From: Paramecium octaurelia
Taxonomy: Eukaryota > Ciliophora > Oligohymenophorea > Peniculida > Parameciidae
Assembly (NCBI GenBank): GCA_905182995.1
Contig: CAJJDP010000100.1
Span: 203,403 to 267,402 of the forward strand
Length of the DNA: 64,000 nucleotides
Direction of reading: 5' to 3'
In this document: piece by piece, positions 52,601 to 64,000 of the stretch
How the letters are laid out: every line of letters begins with the position of its first letter
Numbering within the stretch: the stretch's first letter is position 1
Program-made: the position numbers and the translations under genes
The notes under the pieces: generated by a model
Databases searched by the model: none
What the model saw: only the letters and a program-made list of their open reading frames with translations
What the model was told of the DNA's origin: nothing

Positions 52601-54044
52601 ATTTGTCATAAATATCTTGGCTGCCTTCCTCCAGTTTGATAACATAGAATATGAAATTGCAGATGGTATCCAACTCCATAGAAGGAACCTATGCTTTGAT
52701 TTCAATAGTTTCATCAAAGCATTCACCATCATTAATAGTGAGATATGAAACTTGTGGGGTGATAATGAAGATGGACTTATTATTAACAGCATAGGCATTA
52801 TCTAAATTAATAATTTCATCATACTGTTTAGACTATCAAAATAGAATAACTCTTTAGAGGAAGCGATTTCAATAGTTTTATACAAATTGGAAGTGAAATC
52901 ATCCATTTGACTGTAAATTTCTATGAAATACCTCTTGGTGTTGTTGTTTTTGCGTCCAATAATAAAACTGTATTTATCGTTGTGGAATATTTATGAAAAA
53001 GTCATGTTTTTTGATAACTTATATATCTAATTGATTTTGTAGGTATCATCATCCAACAAATAAGCCTTAAAGATATCAGAAGTAGTGGTGGACCCCAAGA
53101 GTATATTGTGAACTCCATTTTATTGGATGTAAACACTAAAGACATCAAAGACGTCAGTAAACTTCCAACAATAATTGTAGGGTTGATTGCGAATATAACA
53201 GACTCCCAATTCTTTTGATAAAACGTAGATGGCTGAATTGTAAATCAAGAAACTGTATATGTTCAACGACTCCAACTTGAAGACTAATTTATCTATTATG
53301 GTGGAGGTGGTGAGTTCTTTGGATGTAACATTTATACTATACATGTCAATTCTACTGTTGTTCATGAAATTGACCATCTTATAGTAAATCACAATGTCCT
53401 CGTTGTTGTAATTGATCATTCCTGCCCTATTTATTATGATATCAATTACTAGATAGGGCCCAATTGATTAGTTTGTAGAAAATAGATTTAAGTTTACTGC
53501 AATTGTGCGTCGATCAAATAGATGGTTGATTGCTCCTTGGTTTTATGGTTGCATTCGATCATCCCCAAATCTAATCTCATGCATAACACATTGGTGCATT
53601 CACTGTTCTACACACATAATCAATTCAAATACTCGATCTATTTTGAAGTTGGTTTTATAGGTGGGCTTCAACAGAGTGTTTGTGATATTGTAAAATGCTA
53701 TAGTCACTTAGTAATCCTTAACATACATATGCACTGTTTATCCTAACTCTATAATAATAATAATAAATGTCTTGTTAATTACAAACTCCACTTTTCGGGT
53801 CATAGCACAAACTATATTCTGAGTAATCCGATAATAATAAATTGGCTATGGTTATGTTTTTCTAGTTCAATTTGTTCTCCAGACAATCATTAGAGGATGA
53901 ATATTGAAGTTGCTTACCGTATATGTAATTTTACAAATCCAATTTTAAAGTCTCTCCTGGAGATAGATATATGGTCTAATCCTTATACTTCTAATAGCAT
54001 TAGGCTTGAATATGGTGGAATAGCAAGTAGATAATCAAATACAT
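49693..54044 (-). CDS. very large type I membrane protein
   Basis: About 1,400 aa, ATG 54044, TGA 49695-49693. Signal peptide MYLIIYLLFHHIQAQ. Long beta-rich ectodomain with N-linked sites and repeated strand patterns (YFDNNAYAVNNKSIFIITP, ILDVVTEYVYLFNL, FGMVKFYIPLP). An immunoglobulin/cadherin-like stretch precedes the membrane (NITFNASNDFGKWVSF). One C-terminal helix (LLLIMLSLAVVVFIVIF), then an acidic tail (VIVEEEEIVKESQ). Introns inferred at 53717-53747 and a 32-nt one near 52807; about 26 nt before the membrane helix is another. The frame from 52560 to 49870 is open and continuous. Joins near the N-terminus (53.3-53.7 kb) are not settled. Ligand unknown. Confidence 0.7.
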
Positions 54045-54152
54045 AAAGGTTGCTTCTAATGAACCTTTTTATAATTTAATATTATAATTGCAATCATAAT
54101 AGTTGAAGATATCCTTGTACGATACAATCACAAAATAAATAATAAAATTCAA

Positions 54153-55970
54153 TCACTCCTCCTTTATAGATTTAATATATGCAACCAAGTTCATTAAGAT
54201 TTCCTTTGTTTACATTTTTTTTTTATTATTATCATTTAATTTAATCAATTCATTATAAACCTTAATGAAATTCTAATTCGCATAAACATCTAATAATTAA
54301 GCCTTTAATTGTTCCTTACTATCATAAATTAGTTTTGCCTATTTCTTGATTAATCTAGGCCAATTAAGTTCGTACTTCTTACCATTGTTACTTACCTTAA
54401 TTGGGTATTGTCTGGCAATAATGTGATCTAGATTCTCATCAGGATCTTCTCTATTCCAAACAACCCCATGTTTTTCTTTCATGTGTTTTTTGAATTTAGG
54501 ATCCACCACCAATTCCCTCATCTCAGTAATCCTATATCCAACCTTCAAATTATAGAGATCCATTTTCAATGTTTTGAGCAATAATGGGAATGGCTTCTTC
54601 CTATGAACCAAATCAGTGATAAATGTCTTGAATAAGGGATTCATACTTCTTTCGGTTACTCCATATGTTCGTCTCTCCAATGATTGCTCCTCTGCATCAT
54701 ATCCCTTCTCCATTATGTTCGTTCTCCTTTTCTCCAATTTGAATTTGATTCGATACAAAAATGTTCCTATTCGAAGGATATTTGAACCGTACTTTGCATA
54801 TTCCAAATCTTCAATCAGAATATTCTATAATAATTGTTGTATTTCTTTCCCACAAATATTCCAAATTTGTTCTAAGAAGTTGTTAAATTCAGGGGATTGA
54901 AATACATTTAAAAACTATTAAGTATTTATATGGGTAGTCTAATGCAGGTATTCAATATAGGATATTAATGCTCCATTAAGTTTGATATTAAGAAAAATGG
55001 GGTATTCCTTCTCACATAATGAATACATTTGGTCATACCCACTAGCTCCTTTGGTAAATATGCTGTTATCTATTTTCAAGTGATCCAAACAAGGTTTCAA
55101 ACGAGGAAGGGCAAAAATCTTTAAAATTTCCTTAACTAACACTCTGATTGCAATGGATTTCTTTTTTTTCTGTGATTCTTTAAAGCATAAAAATAAAAGG
55201 AGTTCTGGAACAACGATTTCTTATTCTTTCAGTAACATCAACACAACCTTAAGTACAAATTAAGGAAATTTCTCAGATTTCACCTAATCCAAACTTGCCC
55301 TTTTGTTTTTTAATTTTTCCTGGAATTCCTAGAAATTCCTTACGATTTAAATAATAACTTCTTTGGATTCTGAGAAATCTATTTTATTGAATTGGTTGGA
55401 TATCTTATCAAAGACTTCGAATTACTTCTGATTCAATTAACTCGCAAGTTCAAATTTCTTATTAAGTAGTTTAATACTTTATAAGATGATTTCTTCATCA
55501 TTAGCTTCAATCAAACTGTTATACAGTTTTTAGTAGAGATCAGATTGAGAATCTAAATTGGCCTTTTGCAACATTGTATGCAAAATTACTAAGAAATCCT
55601 CTTTATATACAATTTCAAATGAAGTTGAGGAGATCTTGAGAAATACGAAGATAGCAGGCACAGGTCTTTAAAGGTATAATAATGAAATGAGATTTTTCCT
55701 AATATTCTATTTTAAGGTGTCTTCAAAGTTTCTTAATCCATTTTTAACTTTCCTCAAAATTTCTTCAGTATTATAAATAGGTTCAAATGACATTCTATAG
55801 ACTCCATTTAGCCACTGTATATAATTAGGATCAATGTTTGCGTAAAATCTTTTTAATTATTAAAAGTCTTATTGATAGGACACCAACATCTAATCTTTCA
55901 CACAATCAATTTCTAAGAGTGAATGAAATTATGCAAATTTTTGATGTTGTTTAGCTTCACATTTTTTCAT
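54153..55970 (-). CDS. unknown 605-aa protein, intronless
   Basis: ATG 55970 (MKKCEAKQHQKFAQF) to TGA 54155-54153, one uninterrupted frame of 606 codons in the ciliate code. No signal peptide or membrane segment. It looks entirely helical: Leu/Lys-rich N-terminal two thirds (NIRKNLISLLYLQRPVPA, LIEANDEEIILQSIKLLNKK), a Lys-rich patch (FKESQKKKKSIAIRVLV) and a C-terminal conserved-looking block (KMDLYNLKVGYRITEMRELV; HIIARQYPIKVSNNGKKYEL). HEAT-like arrays would fit the first part but no repeat is clear. Function unknown. Lack of introns contrasts with nearly all neighbours. Confidence 0.75.
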
Positions 55971-56099
55971 TGTTATTTTGATTACTAAAAATTAGAAAGA
56001 CTTTCTTCTATTAATTGTACAAAAATTTTAATCCTATTATTATTATTATTATGTTATTAAGGTAAAATATTATTTTTATTATATATGTTATGTAATAGA

Positions 56100-57155
56100 T
56101 CATGCTAAGAGTCCCTTTCCATCTTACGATAACCAACTTGGAAGAGTGGCCCTTTGTTTCTTTACTTTAGTGCTTGTCTTTAAAGCAACCTATTGAGTGA
56201 GTTCTGATTTCAATTAAGCAATCAAAGATGAATCAAATTTGCTAAGGTCTCTATTATTATTAATTGCCTCGAGAGCATAGAATCTTTAGAAATCAAATTT
56301 CTCACTAAAATCTTAATAAAATATTATTACCCCTCTCTCACTATTGCTCCTGGATAGAGATCAACAAATCTGTTGACATTGACTTCAAATTGTCTTCTGC
56401 CTTCCTCAGTGGCTAAAGAAATTAATATTGAATATTTACTTAATTAAGCCTTGAATGGTTTAGGAATGTTAGCCAATTATTCTTTTGAATATTCCAATCC
56501 CTTGTACATGACTTCATTATAGAAGTATCTATCCCATGAATCAACTCTCAAGAAACCGAAAAAGAGGAACCATTCCAATGGCAATAATTTCTACAATATA
56601 GTTCCTCTGGCTGTTGGTGTCATGTCACTCATGTAATTTTGATAAACATAATTGTCCCATTCGTAAATATTTTCAACACTATCACCCAATGTACGTTCTC
56701 TTGCTTCAGCTTATAACCATTCTGGTGCAGTGGATCCTCTTACACCTCTCTCTACTTTTGAAAATCTTGCTCTTCTCTTATTGAACAAAATCCAGGTGTA
56801 TGGATGGAATCCTTCTCTCTAAATATGTTCAAATAATGGGTCTCTTCTCAATTCTCTATCTTAGAATAACAATAAGTCTTCCATGGCCAATCCTCTATCC
56901 AATCCGATATTCCTCATCCATCGGTAAAAGAATCTATTGGTTGTATTCCAAATCCCTTTACCTTGCAAACAGAGGCTCAACAAATTTGTAGATTAATCCA
57001 GTCCATCCTGTTGTGAATAATTTGACTGCTGATAGAGTCATTGCTGGAGTACGAGGTTCAGAGTACCATTTTCTTGGTGATCCTATAATTCTCTCTCTTT
57101 TCAGAGCGCGGATATTGACTAATTATTCATAGACGAGTTTCTCAAGTCGAACCAT
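56100..57155 (-). CDS. probable mitochondrial, ciliate-specific protein
   Basis: 324 aa, ATG 57155, TGA 56102-56100, introns 56934-56961, 56413-56439, 56305-56330. The protein is rich in R, W, F and Y and dominated by short aromatic helices: PRTPAMTLSAVKLFTTGW, YRWMRNIGLDRGLAMEDL, EGFHPYTWILFNKRRARF, LPLEWFLFFGFLRVDSWD. One hydrophobic helix is possible around LSAVKLF..GLIYKFV. The style recalls the lineage-specific accessory subunits of ciliate respiratory complexes and ATP synthase, but this is inference; I cannot name a subunit. All introns preserve the frame and end in TAG. Confidence 0.75.
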
Positions 57156-57327
57156 TGATGCAAATTAAATCTTTTATATATATATTTATTAATTAATGGA
57201 TAAAGAGACACTTAATACAATTCAGAATTCTGACTATTAAAGGAAATTCAAATCCAATTACCCCCTCCCACATTTGAAGTCACTCTTTCAAAATAGTTAA
57301 ATTGACAATAATTTTAATTATTATATT

Positions 57328-58482
57328 TCATTAATTTAATTTTCGCAAAACCCAATGTTTTTGCCTATCCTGTATTCTTTTGAGGATCATTATTAAGTAT
57401 TTTGTTGGCAACAACCTTTATTATTTTTAGTTTTTATTTTGCAGCTTAACAAAACCCAATTTATAATCTAATTTATTCATTATTTTATTGAGATCTTCGA
57501 AGCCATATGAAAACGATTTGATCCTCCTCTTCTATCTCAACACATGCAATTAGAAGATCTTTAAACTCTGTCTCAATAAATTATTTTGAAATCTATTCAT
57601 CAATTCAAAAATAACTGGAGATCTGTGTCTTTTAGATTACAATAATTCAAATGAACTTCTCAATTGTCTTATCCACACCTTCTTTAAACTATTTTACAAA
57701 TGCAAATTGTTTTTCACTCTATTCAAATTTTGTCCATATTCAAATAATTTCCTATTTATAATCTTAACCAAATGTTAGGCTGCCTCTCTCTTTGCTATTT
57801 GCTGTTTCAATGCAATTAAATATTCGTTCAATTTATTTTTGTATATTTTCCTTATTTTTGAACCAAAATGATCAAAAAATATGAGCAGTTGTGTTTGTTG
57901 TGACCAATACTTCAAGTACACTTAAAGTAGCAATTATTCCTACTTTGTTTTGTTAACAATAATCTTACGCAATTATTCGTGCTTTGCATATTCCAGTCTT
58001 TTGTTCACAGAGCTCAAACTTCTTTGTAGTATAAAAAATTTGATTTCTTAGAATGAGATTATCATTTTCTTCTTCCTTATGTTCTGAATCACCATAAACA
58101 ACAATATCGGTGCATTCGTAGGCTGAATACTCTCGCAATCCACTATACTCTCTTATTTGATTCTCAGATTCGCGAAGGAAATCTTGAATCCTTCTCCAAT
58201 GTCGCTGTTCTCACTTACCCCCATCGAACAAACCTCGTCGAAAATATTCCTCTCACAAACAACCGACTCCTTAATCCTTATCAAATCCCTAAGATTTCTC
58301 AGTATTGGTTTTTGCAAGGCTTCTAATAATAATTTTGCTGCAGCATCCTAATGACTAGTATTTGGATTGAAATTCTCCTTGTTCTTCCTAAGCATCTTGC
58401 TCTATAAAAATTTATGAGATAGATCCTTAATCTATTTGTTAGCCTTGCTGAAATCAATAGTTCCAATATTTTACAATTTCAT
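57328..58482 (-). CDS. Sfi1-like or coiled-coil protein
   Basis: 367 aa, ATG 58482 (MKLQNIGTIDFSK), TGA 57330-57328, introns 58205-58233 (29 nt) and 57998-58019 (22 nt, AAAG end). After a basic N-terminus comes a helical tail with spaced Trp/Leu/Arg units: VYLKYWSQQ, LKKVWIRQLR, LLRQSLKIFQLHVLR, KHWVLRKL. These resemble the centrin-binding repeats of Sfi1, a basal-body protein that ciliates have in many copies, but spacing is irregular. HWRRIQDFLRE looks IQ-like. Centrin or calmodulin binding would fit; not proven. The middle is acidic (DSEHKEEENDN). Confidence 0.6.
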
Positions 58483-61400
58483 TTTTATATTTAAATTATA
58501 TAACGTTAAACATCTATAAATTAACTAAATTCATTTCGCATCTTTTCTACCTTCCTTAATTCATAAAATCAAATATCGTTGATAACTCTAAATAACAATT
58601 TATTATCTATTGAGTCAATTTATTAGATCAAAAGAATATTTTTTACTCATTCGAATGAGGTACCATAAATTCACTTAGTATTTTGCAGAATGAAGATTAT
58701 CAATTAATTTGTATGAAGAATATGGCTTAAGCGTAAATTTGAAAAACTCAAAAGATTTCATCAATTATCATTGACAGCAAATGTTATCATTGGATTTAAG
58801 AAATTAGGATTAATTACAGGAAATATGGATAATGAATTATTCCCTTCATTACTCTACTCTCAATTTCTTCCTAAAATTGATATTTTTATTAGATTCTAAT
58901 TAATCATAATTCAGAATGTATAAAATTCTAAATAGTTTTGTTGTTTGGATGATTATAGATTATTATAATAATTCAAACTAATATCAATTATTCTATATCA
59001 AATATTACTATATATCATAATAACATTTGATCTCATTAGCCAATCTAGTTATAATATATAGAATTACTTTTCAACATTAAAGTTTCTGATTTAGAACACA
59101 TTTTCATATAGAAATTTGTAATAGAAGTAATATAATTATTCTACTAGAACTTAATCAAACTTATTTGAAGTCATTTACAGAATTAAATGAAAAACTATAA
59201 TTTATGGGGCTCCTTAAGGTTCATATTTTAGTAGAATTTTATTGAGGTCTAAGATTGCATCTATATATATTTAGACTAAACAATTTCTCAATATTATCTG
59301 ATAAAACATAATTCCTTTGAATGGCTAAATAATAATTTCTTGAAATTTCTAATAATTTCTATTATGAAACGATGATACATTAAATATTACCGAAGTGTTT
59401 TTATTAATTTTTCAAGCGTATCTAGTAAAAGAGATCATTAAATCTTAATAATCTATTATTTGTATTACATTATAGCAAACCAATGAGTGTATTAATTCAA
59501 TTTTGAGATTAGGATTGATTGAACATCCAATTTTGAGAGATATTACCAAATGAAATTAGAAATTCCTAAAAATTGAATTGAAGACTTACTATTTTCTCAA
59601 AGAGGAAGCATAAAATAAAATTTGAAATTATATTTGATCGTGTTATAAGAATCACATAGAAATTAGAAAATGATCGCAAGACTTCATTTAATTATATTTT
59701 AATCAATTTTTTTAAAGCATATATAATTGTTCAATCTTATTTAAATATTGCAAGTGCTTCACTTAGATTTGCTCGATATCACTATCATATTTCTTCAAAC
59801 TAATCTTTGAATGGTCAGCTGAATAACTGAAATATTTGTAGATTAATACATTTTCTTCGTTTATATTTATTATTTCTGTTAATTAAAATTTAAAGTTCTA
59901 TCTACAATTTTATTTTTTAGTGGAGGTAACTTATAAAAATAAGAATTTTTGATGGGTGATTTGGAGTTTAGATTAATAATTTTTTAAAGACTTTTATTGT
60001 TTGATTAATCTTATTACTTAATAGTCATCAAAAGAATACCAGAATTTAGCTATTTTATTTAATATCAGGAGATTAGTTAATTCCATATTTTGAGATGTAT
60101 GACATTTTGCCTTTAAATCGATCCTGAAAGCTTATCATGAAATATTTTTATATTAATTAATAATTTAATCAGAAGCATTTATAATCAGTAGTTTTTTATG
60201 ATGTATAAGTACATTGAGTCCCTTATTAAATTGACTATTTGCATAGCTCTTTACTTTTCTAAATTCTCTTCCATGGACTATAACTGAAATAATAATTGAT
60301 ACTAGTTGTGGTTAAGTTATTGGTGGAGTCTTATGAGTTATTTTCCTTGTTTTCATAGCAACGGTAGTATGGGTGATTGTTATACTGAGCAATTTAATAG
60401 CATAAGTTGTTTTGGAAAGAATTTCATCGAATTAGTAAAATAATTGAAGCCTTTTCCAATAAAACCCAAATTCATGTCAATTCAAATCCACTAAATGAAG
60501 AAATCTGTATTTTATTATCTAAACTAATTGTTCAAGCTGTTGTGGCAGAAATGAGTTGATCTCTTAGCTCTATTGTCTTAAGTGCATTTATAATTCCACA
60601 CCTTTCACAGCGTAAGAATAAGCTTTCATAAATCCATTTGCTGCATTCGAATAGGAAGCTCAATTAATTCCTACTTTAGTAATTACCTATTAACTTTTAA
60701 TTCTCTTCTAGAATATGGACTATTTGAAACATTCAGGAAATAATACTAGTTTGATAATAGTCTCGAGAAAACTTAACAATTCTGAAAGGACTATTTCCAA
60801 ATTTTAGAAATTGCTATCCTCTTTTTCTCATCAAATCCTACATACTCCTACATTAAATGATAATAATACTCCTATCTTTTGAAATGCTAAGTAAATAGTT
60901 CTTTCTAAAGTATATACAAGTATCAATCAATACTTTATAAAATAAAATATCTCTTGTAAATATAGCTTCTAACTTTGATTTCAAATTAGTTACACTTTGG
61001 CTTGTTTTAGGTTATTATTACAATAAAACAGAATATTTCCTTTTATCAGATGATGCTTTAAAATTTGTATTTGTAATGCCTTTTTTTTTAATTCCTAAAT
61101 CCTTTGTGATTTATTGCAACGAACAAAAACAAAATTGCATTTAGCATCTCGTTTAGCCACATAAACATTATTAGATTGCAAATTAAACTACTCAAATGAG
61201 TCCGTTTATCAACAATAGAGCTTAGGTTTATATCCCTCACCCTATAGCTCTTGAACTAGGAGTCACCCCTTTTACCATACAAAAGAATAGCTAAATAGAA
61301 TTACCCTCCCCGCTCTCAATCATTCCCTATATCAAGTGATACATAAACTGTTTCTCCAACAAAAACTGAACTTACTATTTACTACAATTATAGAGAGAGC

Positions 61401-61605
61401 AAAATATACATCATTTATGATTGAATTATATCACGTCATATAACTATTAATATAAAATCTAGTATTTAAATTCTTGATGTTGATACTATATTATTCTCAT
61501 TTTTTATTAATTTTCTTGATTTCCCTATTTGTCAGACTCATTAAGATTGATTTTAAACAAAAAAGCGTTAATAATTAATTCAAATGTAAAATAATAACAT
61601 CTACA
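58483..61605. other. gene-poor interval with one doubtful ORF
   Basis: About 3.1 kb without a supported gene, unusual for this window. TGA is frequent in all + frames and TCA (TGA on -) in all - frames. One + frame stays open for about 190 codons from near 60765 to TGA 61341-61343 (KLVTLWLVLGYYYNKTEYF; IPHPIALELGVTPFTIQ) with a hydrophobic patch; it has no signal, no close start and no recognised domain. I would not call it a gene without expression data. No tandem repeat or terminal inverted repeat was noticed. Confidence 0.4.
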
Positions 61606-62709
61606 TCATTACTCCACGTAAAAAGTGAATGTGCTATTTGTGAGAGGAGATGGAAAACTAAATTCACATTCTCTCTCAGTCGAATCGCATGCTGCAGAGT
61701 TGATGGTATACGTCATAACTTAGTGAGGAATCTATGTTTTATCACTTATAAACATCAATTTCCTCACTACATTTGTTAATGTACCACTCTCTTATATATA
61801 GGATATCTTCATATTTTCAATATCTGTATATGCAGTGGCATCCTCCCCTAGTATATTTACATAAATAAGATCGCTCAAGGCAGTTGTTATACCCATTATT
61901 TTTGGAGAATATGATATTAATTAAATCAACCCATTCTTCTTAAATTTAGACCAGCTGATTGTTATCGTATGACCTTACCCTTTTAAGGTCAAAAACAGCC
62001 TTGAAAAAGAGCACTATAAAAAATTTAGAAAATAATTGTAAGATTAATAGTTCTTCTTATGGATCTGCAATCTCTTGAGATAGACATCCATTATACTCCA
62101 AAATTTGATTATCGTAGCCTATTTATCTCCAGATGACAGTGAAGTTGTATCATCTCTTAAATTTTACAATGTCTGAACCAGAGCCTTCTCAATTTAATAA
62201 GGATGAATGTAAGCCTTTACTAATTCTCCCTCATATGTCTTATACAAATCTAAAATTAGTTATAAATCTGGGTTTTTAGCTATCTATATATTTACACTTA
62301 ACACTTAGTATATGTAATTCTACTAAGGTGCAGAAATTTTCAATTAAGCAACTGTTAAACCTGCTAATGAATGAGTCGAGAATCCAGTTGTTATTATAGG
62401 ATATCTTATGTAATTGTAATCGACGATATTTGTTATGCCACAAACATTTTTGTATTCATTTTCCAATTTGCTCAAAGGTTCACATAAACTCGATCCTCCT
62501 ACTGACGAATAAATTCCATTATCTCGACATGCACCAATCTCGTTAATTCTATAGCAATCCTAATTCTAAGTATAGTCTTAGCATTTCGTTCCATCCCAAA
62601 AACAATACCCGGGTTCTTCACATAAAAACTCTGATAAAAAAGAGGGGCAGCTAAGCGTTCCTGGAGCATTTGATTTTGTTATCCCTATTATTATAAAAAG
62701 TAAAATCAT
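61606..62709 (-). CDS. secreted Cys-rich protein
   Basis: 367 aa intronless frame, ATG 62709, TGA 61608-61606. Signal peptide MILLFIIIGITKSNA, then a Cys-dense N-terminal 95 residues (CPSFLSEFLCEEPGYCFWDG; KCQDYTQNQDCYRI; ACRDNG; LCEPL; VCG) resembling a small disulfide module. The central region is hydrophilic and helical (LQNLRDDTTSLSSGDKQ). The C-terminal part is beta-rich with TITISWSKFKKNG, CDSTERECEF. No membrane helix near the end and no lipidation signal, so secretion is likely. Not one of the large surface antigens. Function unknown. Confidence 0.7.
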
Positions 62710-63590
62710 TTTATAATCGTTCAATAACATATATAATAAATCGTATAATTAAGCAATTATTTATACACATTTGAATTTTCATATATTAATCCAATAATTA
62801 TAATAATTAGATTGAATATAATTATTTTTTACTATTTTTAGAACTTGTATTCCATTCTAAATTGATTTTTCTTTTGTTAAAATAATGAAATTGATAGAGG
62901 AAAAGAATTTTCAGATAAATTCTTTTTTATCACAAAAGTATCTTCGTGTTAATTAAAGAAGGGTAATGAAATATTTATTCCACAAATTATAAGTGGTCAT
63001 TAAAACATGGACATTATTTATATCATAGCAGTAATCAAAATTTATTTTAATAATTCATTGAATTAAATTTTTATTACTATTTAATAGAACTTATTGCTTT
63101 TATATTAAGAAGGAGTAAATAAGATTTTTGTATAAACTATAAAATACACACCCAGAAACCTAGTTAAATTTATTTAAAGTTGAAATATCGATCATTTAAT
63201 TAATTCTATTTCTCATTTGTATTAGTTAATGTGTAATAATGAATTAAATCTTGCAACTTAAGATTTCATATATTATAAAAACTTAATTATGATCATTCTT
63301 AATAAATATTAAGTTTTGAAATTGATTCTTCAAGCAACTTTAATTATAATCGTGTGTTATGTTATAGATAATAATTTAAAACATAGATATAACAATACTT
63401 GATACTAGAATGTAATAAAAGAGATGAATTAGGATGAGGGAAATCCAATCCTTAATCTATATATGAGATTCTACTTATGTTAAGTTAATTGGTGTAGGAA
63501 TTTTTAATTGCATTATATAAAAAAATAAATTTAACATTAAAATAAAGTTCTGTTAGAAGAAATAAAAATAAATAAATTTAAGTGATTTAC
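62710..63590. other. intergenic, divergent promoters
   Basis: 880 bp between the divergent starts 62709 (-) and 63591 (+). Very AT-rich, with no supported frame. It should hold two promoters; no known element can be named. Confidence 0.5.
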
Positions 63591-64000
63591 ATGTCATACT
63601 ATAAACCCTTTTACCAAAGTGCCTACGATCGCACAGTCCCAGCTTACCCACCAAGTTAATATGGTCCTTCATACTACGGTCCTTACGATCGTCCATACTC
63701 ATATCAATCGAGAGCTCCAACGAGAGGTGAATAATGGTCTGAATATATTCCTGTGGAGTAGAGATACACAGACTATGTGCCAGAAACAAAGGTTGAATAT
63801 AGACCAGTCGAGAAATCATACACAGATTACATCGAAGGTTTAAAATATAAATTAAGGATGTTTAGTTAAACATGAAACAGATTACGTACCAGTTCCAAGA
63901 TTGGAAAAAAGAGTGGAATATATTCCAGTGGACCGATACGATGAACATGTGGATTATGTACCAGTGTAGAATAGCCATGTAGTGAAAGGACCTTAAAGCA
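63591..64000 (+). CDS. alveolin/epiplasmin-like cortical protein, 3' end cut off
   Basis: ATG 63591, intron 63838-63865 (28 nt), still open at the window end. N-terminus is Tyr/Pro-rich (MSYYKPFYQSAYDRTVP; YGPSYYGPYDRPYSY), followed by alveolin-type repeats with alternating valine-proline and charged residues: WSEYIPVEQRYTDYVPE, VEYRPVEKSYTDYIE, ETDYVPVPRLEKRVEYIPV, EHVDYVPVQ. These repeats define alveolins and ciliate epiplasmins, which build the membrane skeleton beneath the alveolar sacs. About 124 residues are visible. Splice supported because the repeat pattern continues. Confidence 0.88.

Noticed and set aside
61140-61345. - strand run reading KGVTPSSRAIG as a gene fragment
   Set aside because: Hits TGA within 35 codons, and no start, splice or domain supports it.

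Overview
This is a stretch of a ciliate macronuclear genome, almost certainly Paramecium. The DNA is AT-rich and genes stay open only if TAA and TAG are read as glutamine and TGA is the sole stop. The ribosomal protein uL2 gene shows this directly: a TAG supplies the conserved Q of RIRAQRKG and a TAA the Q of TGQYIYCG. About 80 introns of 18-32 nt can be placed by frame and homology. Many intergenic gaps are only 40-110 bp. The content is also ciliate: a trichocyst matrix protein, an axonemal dynein assembly factor, an alveolin/epiplasmin-like protein, copine, many calcium- and membrane-linked proteins. No prokaryotic operon, CRISPR array, tRNA or rRNA was seen.

Layout. 1-10.97 kb: partial cytochrome b5/flavin reductase, small zinc finger protein, small myristoylation-type protein, two coiled-coil proteins and a large Gly-rich multi-pass membrane protein. 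11.0-18.7 kb: an IQ-DH-PH-PX-FERM protein, a two-domain cyclic-nucleotide-binding protein, a CxxC protein, a cyclin and an ankyrin protein. 18.7-25.2 kb: copine, two proteins of unknown function, a pICln-like protein and an Ulp1-type cysteine protease. 25.2-33.2 kb: TPR protein, SAPS (PP6 regulatory) protein, uL2, a ubiquitin protease with a UIM, a type I membrane protein and a mitochondrial calcium uniporter with an altered pore motif. 33.4-45.9 kb, all on +: DNAAF5/HEATR2, an ABCC transporter, a very divergent myosin and an ATG1/ULK-like kinase. 47.0-49.6 kb: trichocyst matrix protein and mitochondrial oxoglutarate-type carrier. 49.7-58.5 kb, all on -: a roughly 1,400-residue type I membrane protein, an intronless 605-aa protein, a probable mitochondrial protein and a coiled-coil protein. 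58.5-61.6 kb: a gene-poor interval. 61.6-64.0 kb: a secreted Cys-rich protein and the 5' part of an alveolin/epiplasmin-like protein.

The genes do not form one pathway. Gene models below are spliced by eye, so exon joins are inferences unless a conserved domain runs across them. Strongest points for follow-up: the RhoGEF fused to a sorting-nexin-like PX-FERM half, the uniporter lacking the DIME aspartate, and an apparent set of introns ending in AAG or GAG instead of TAG.
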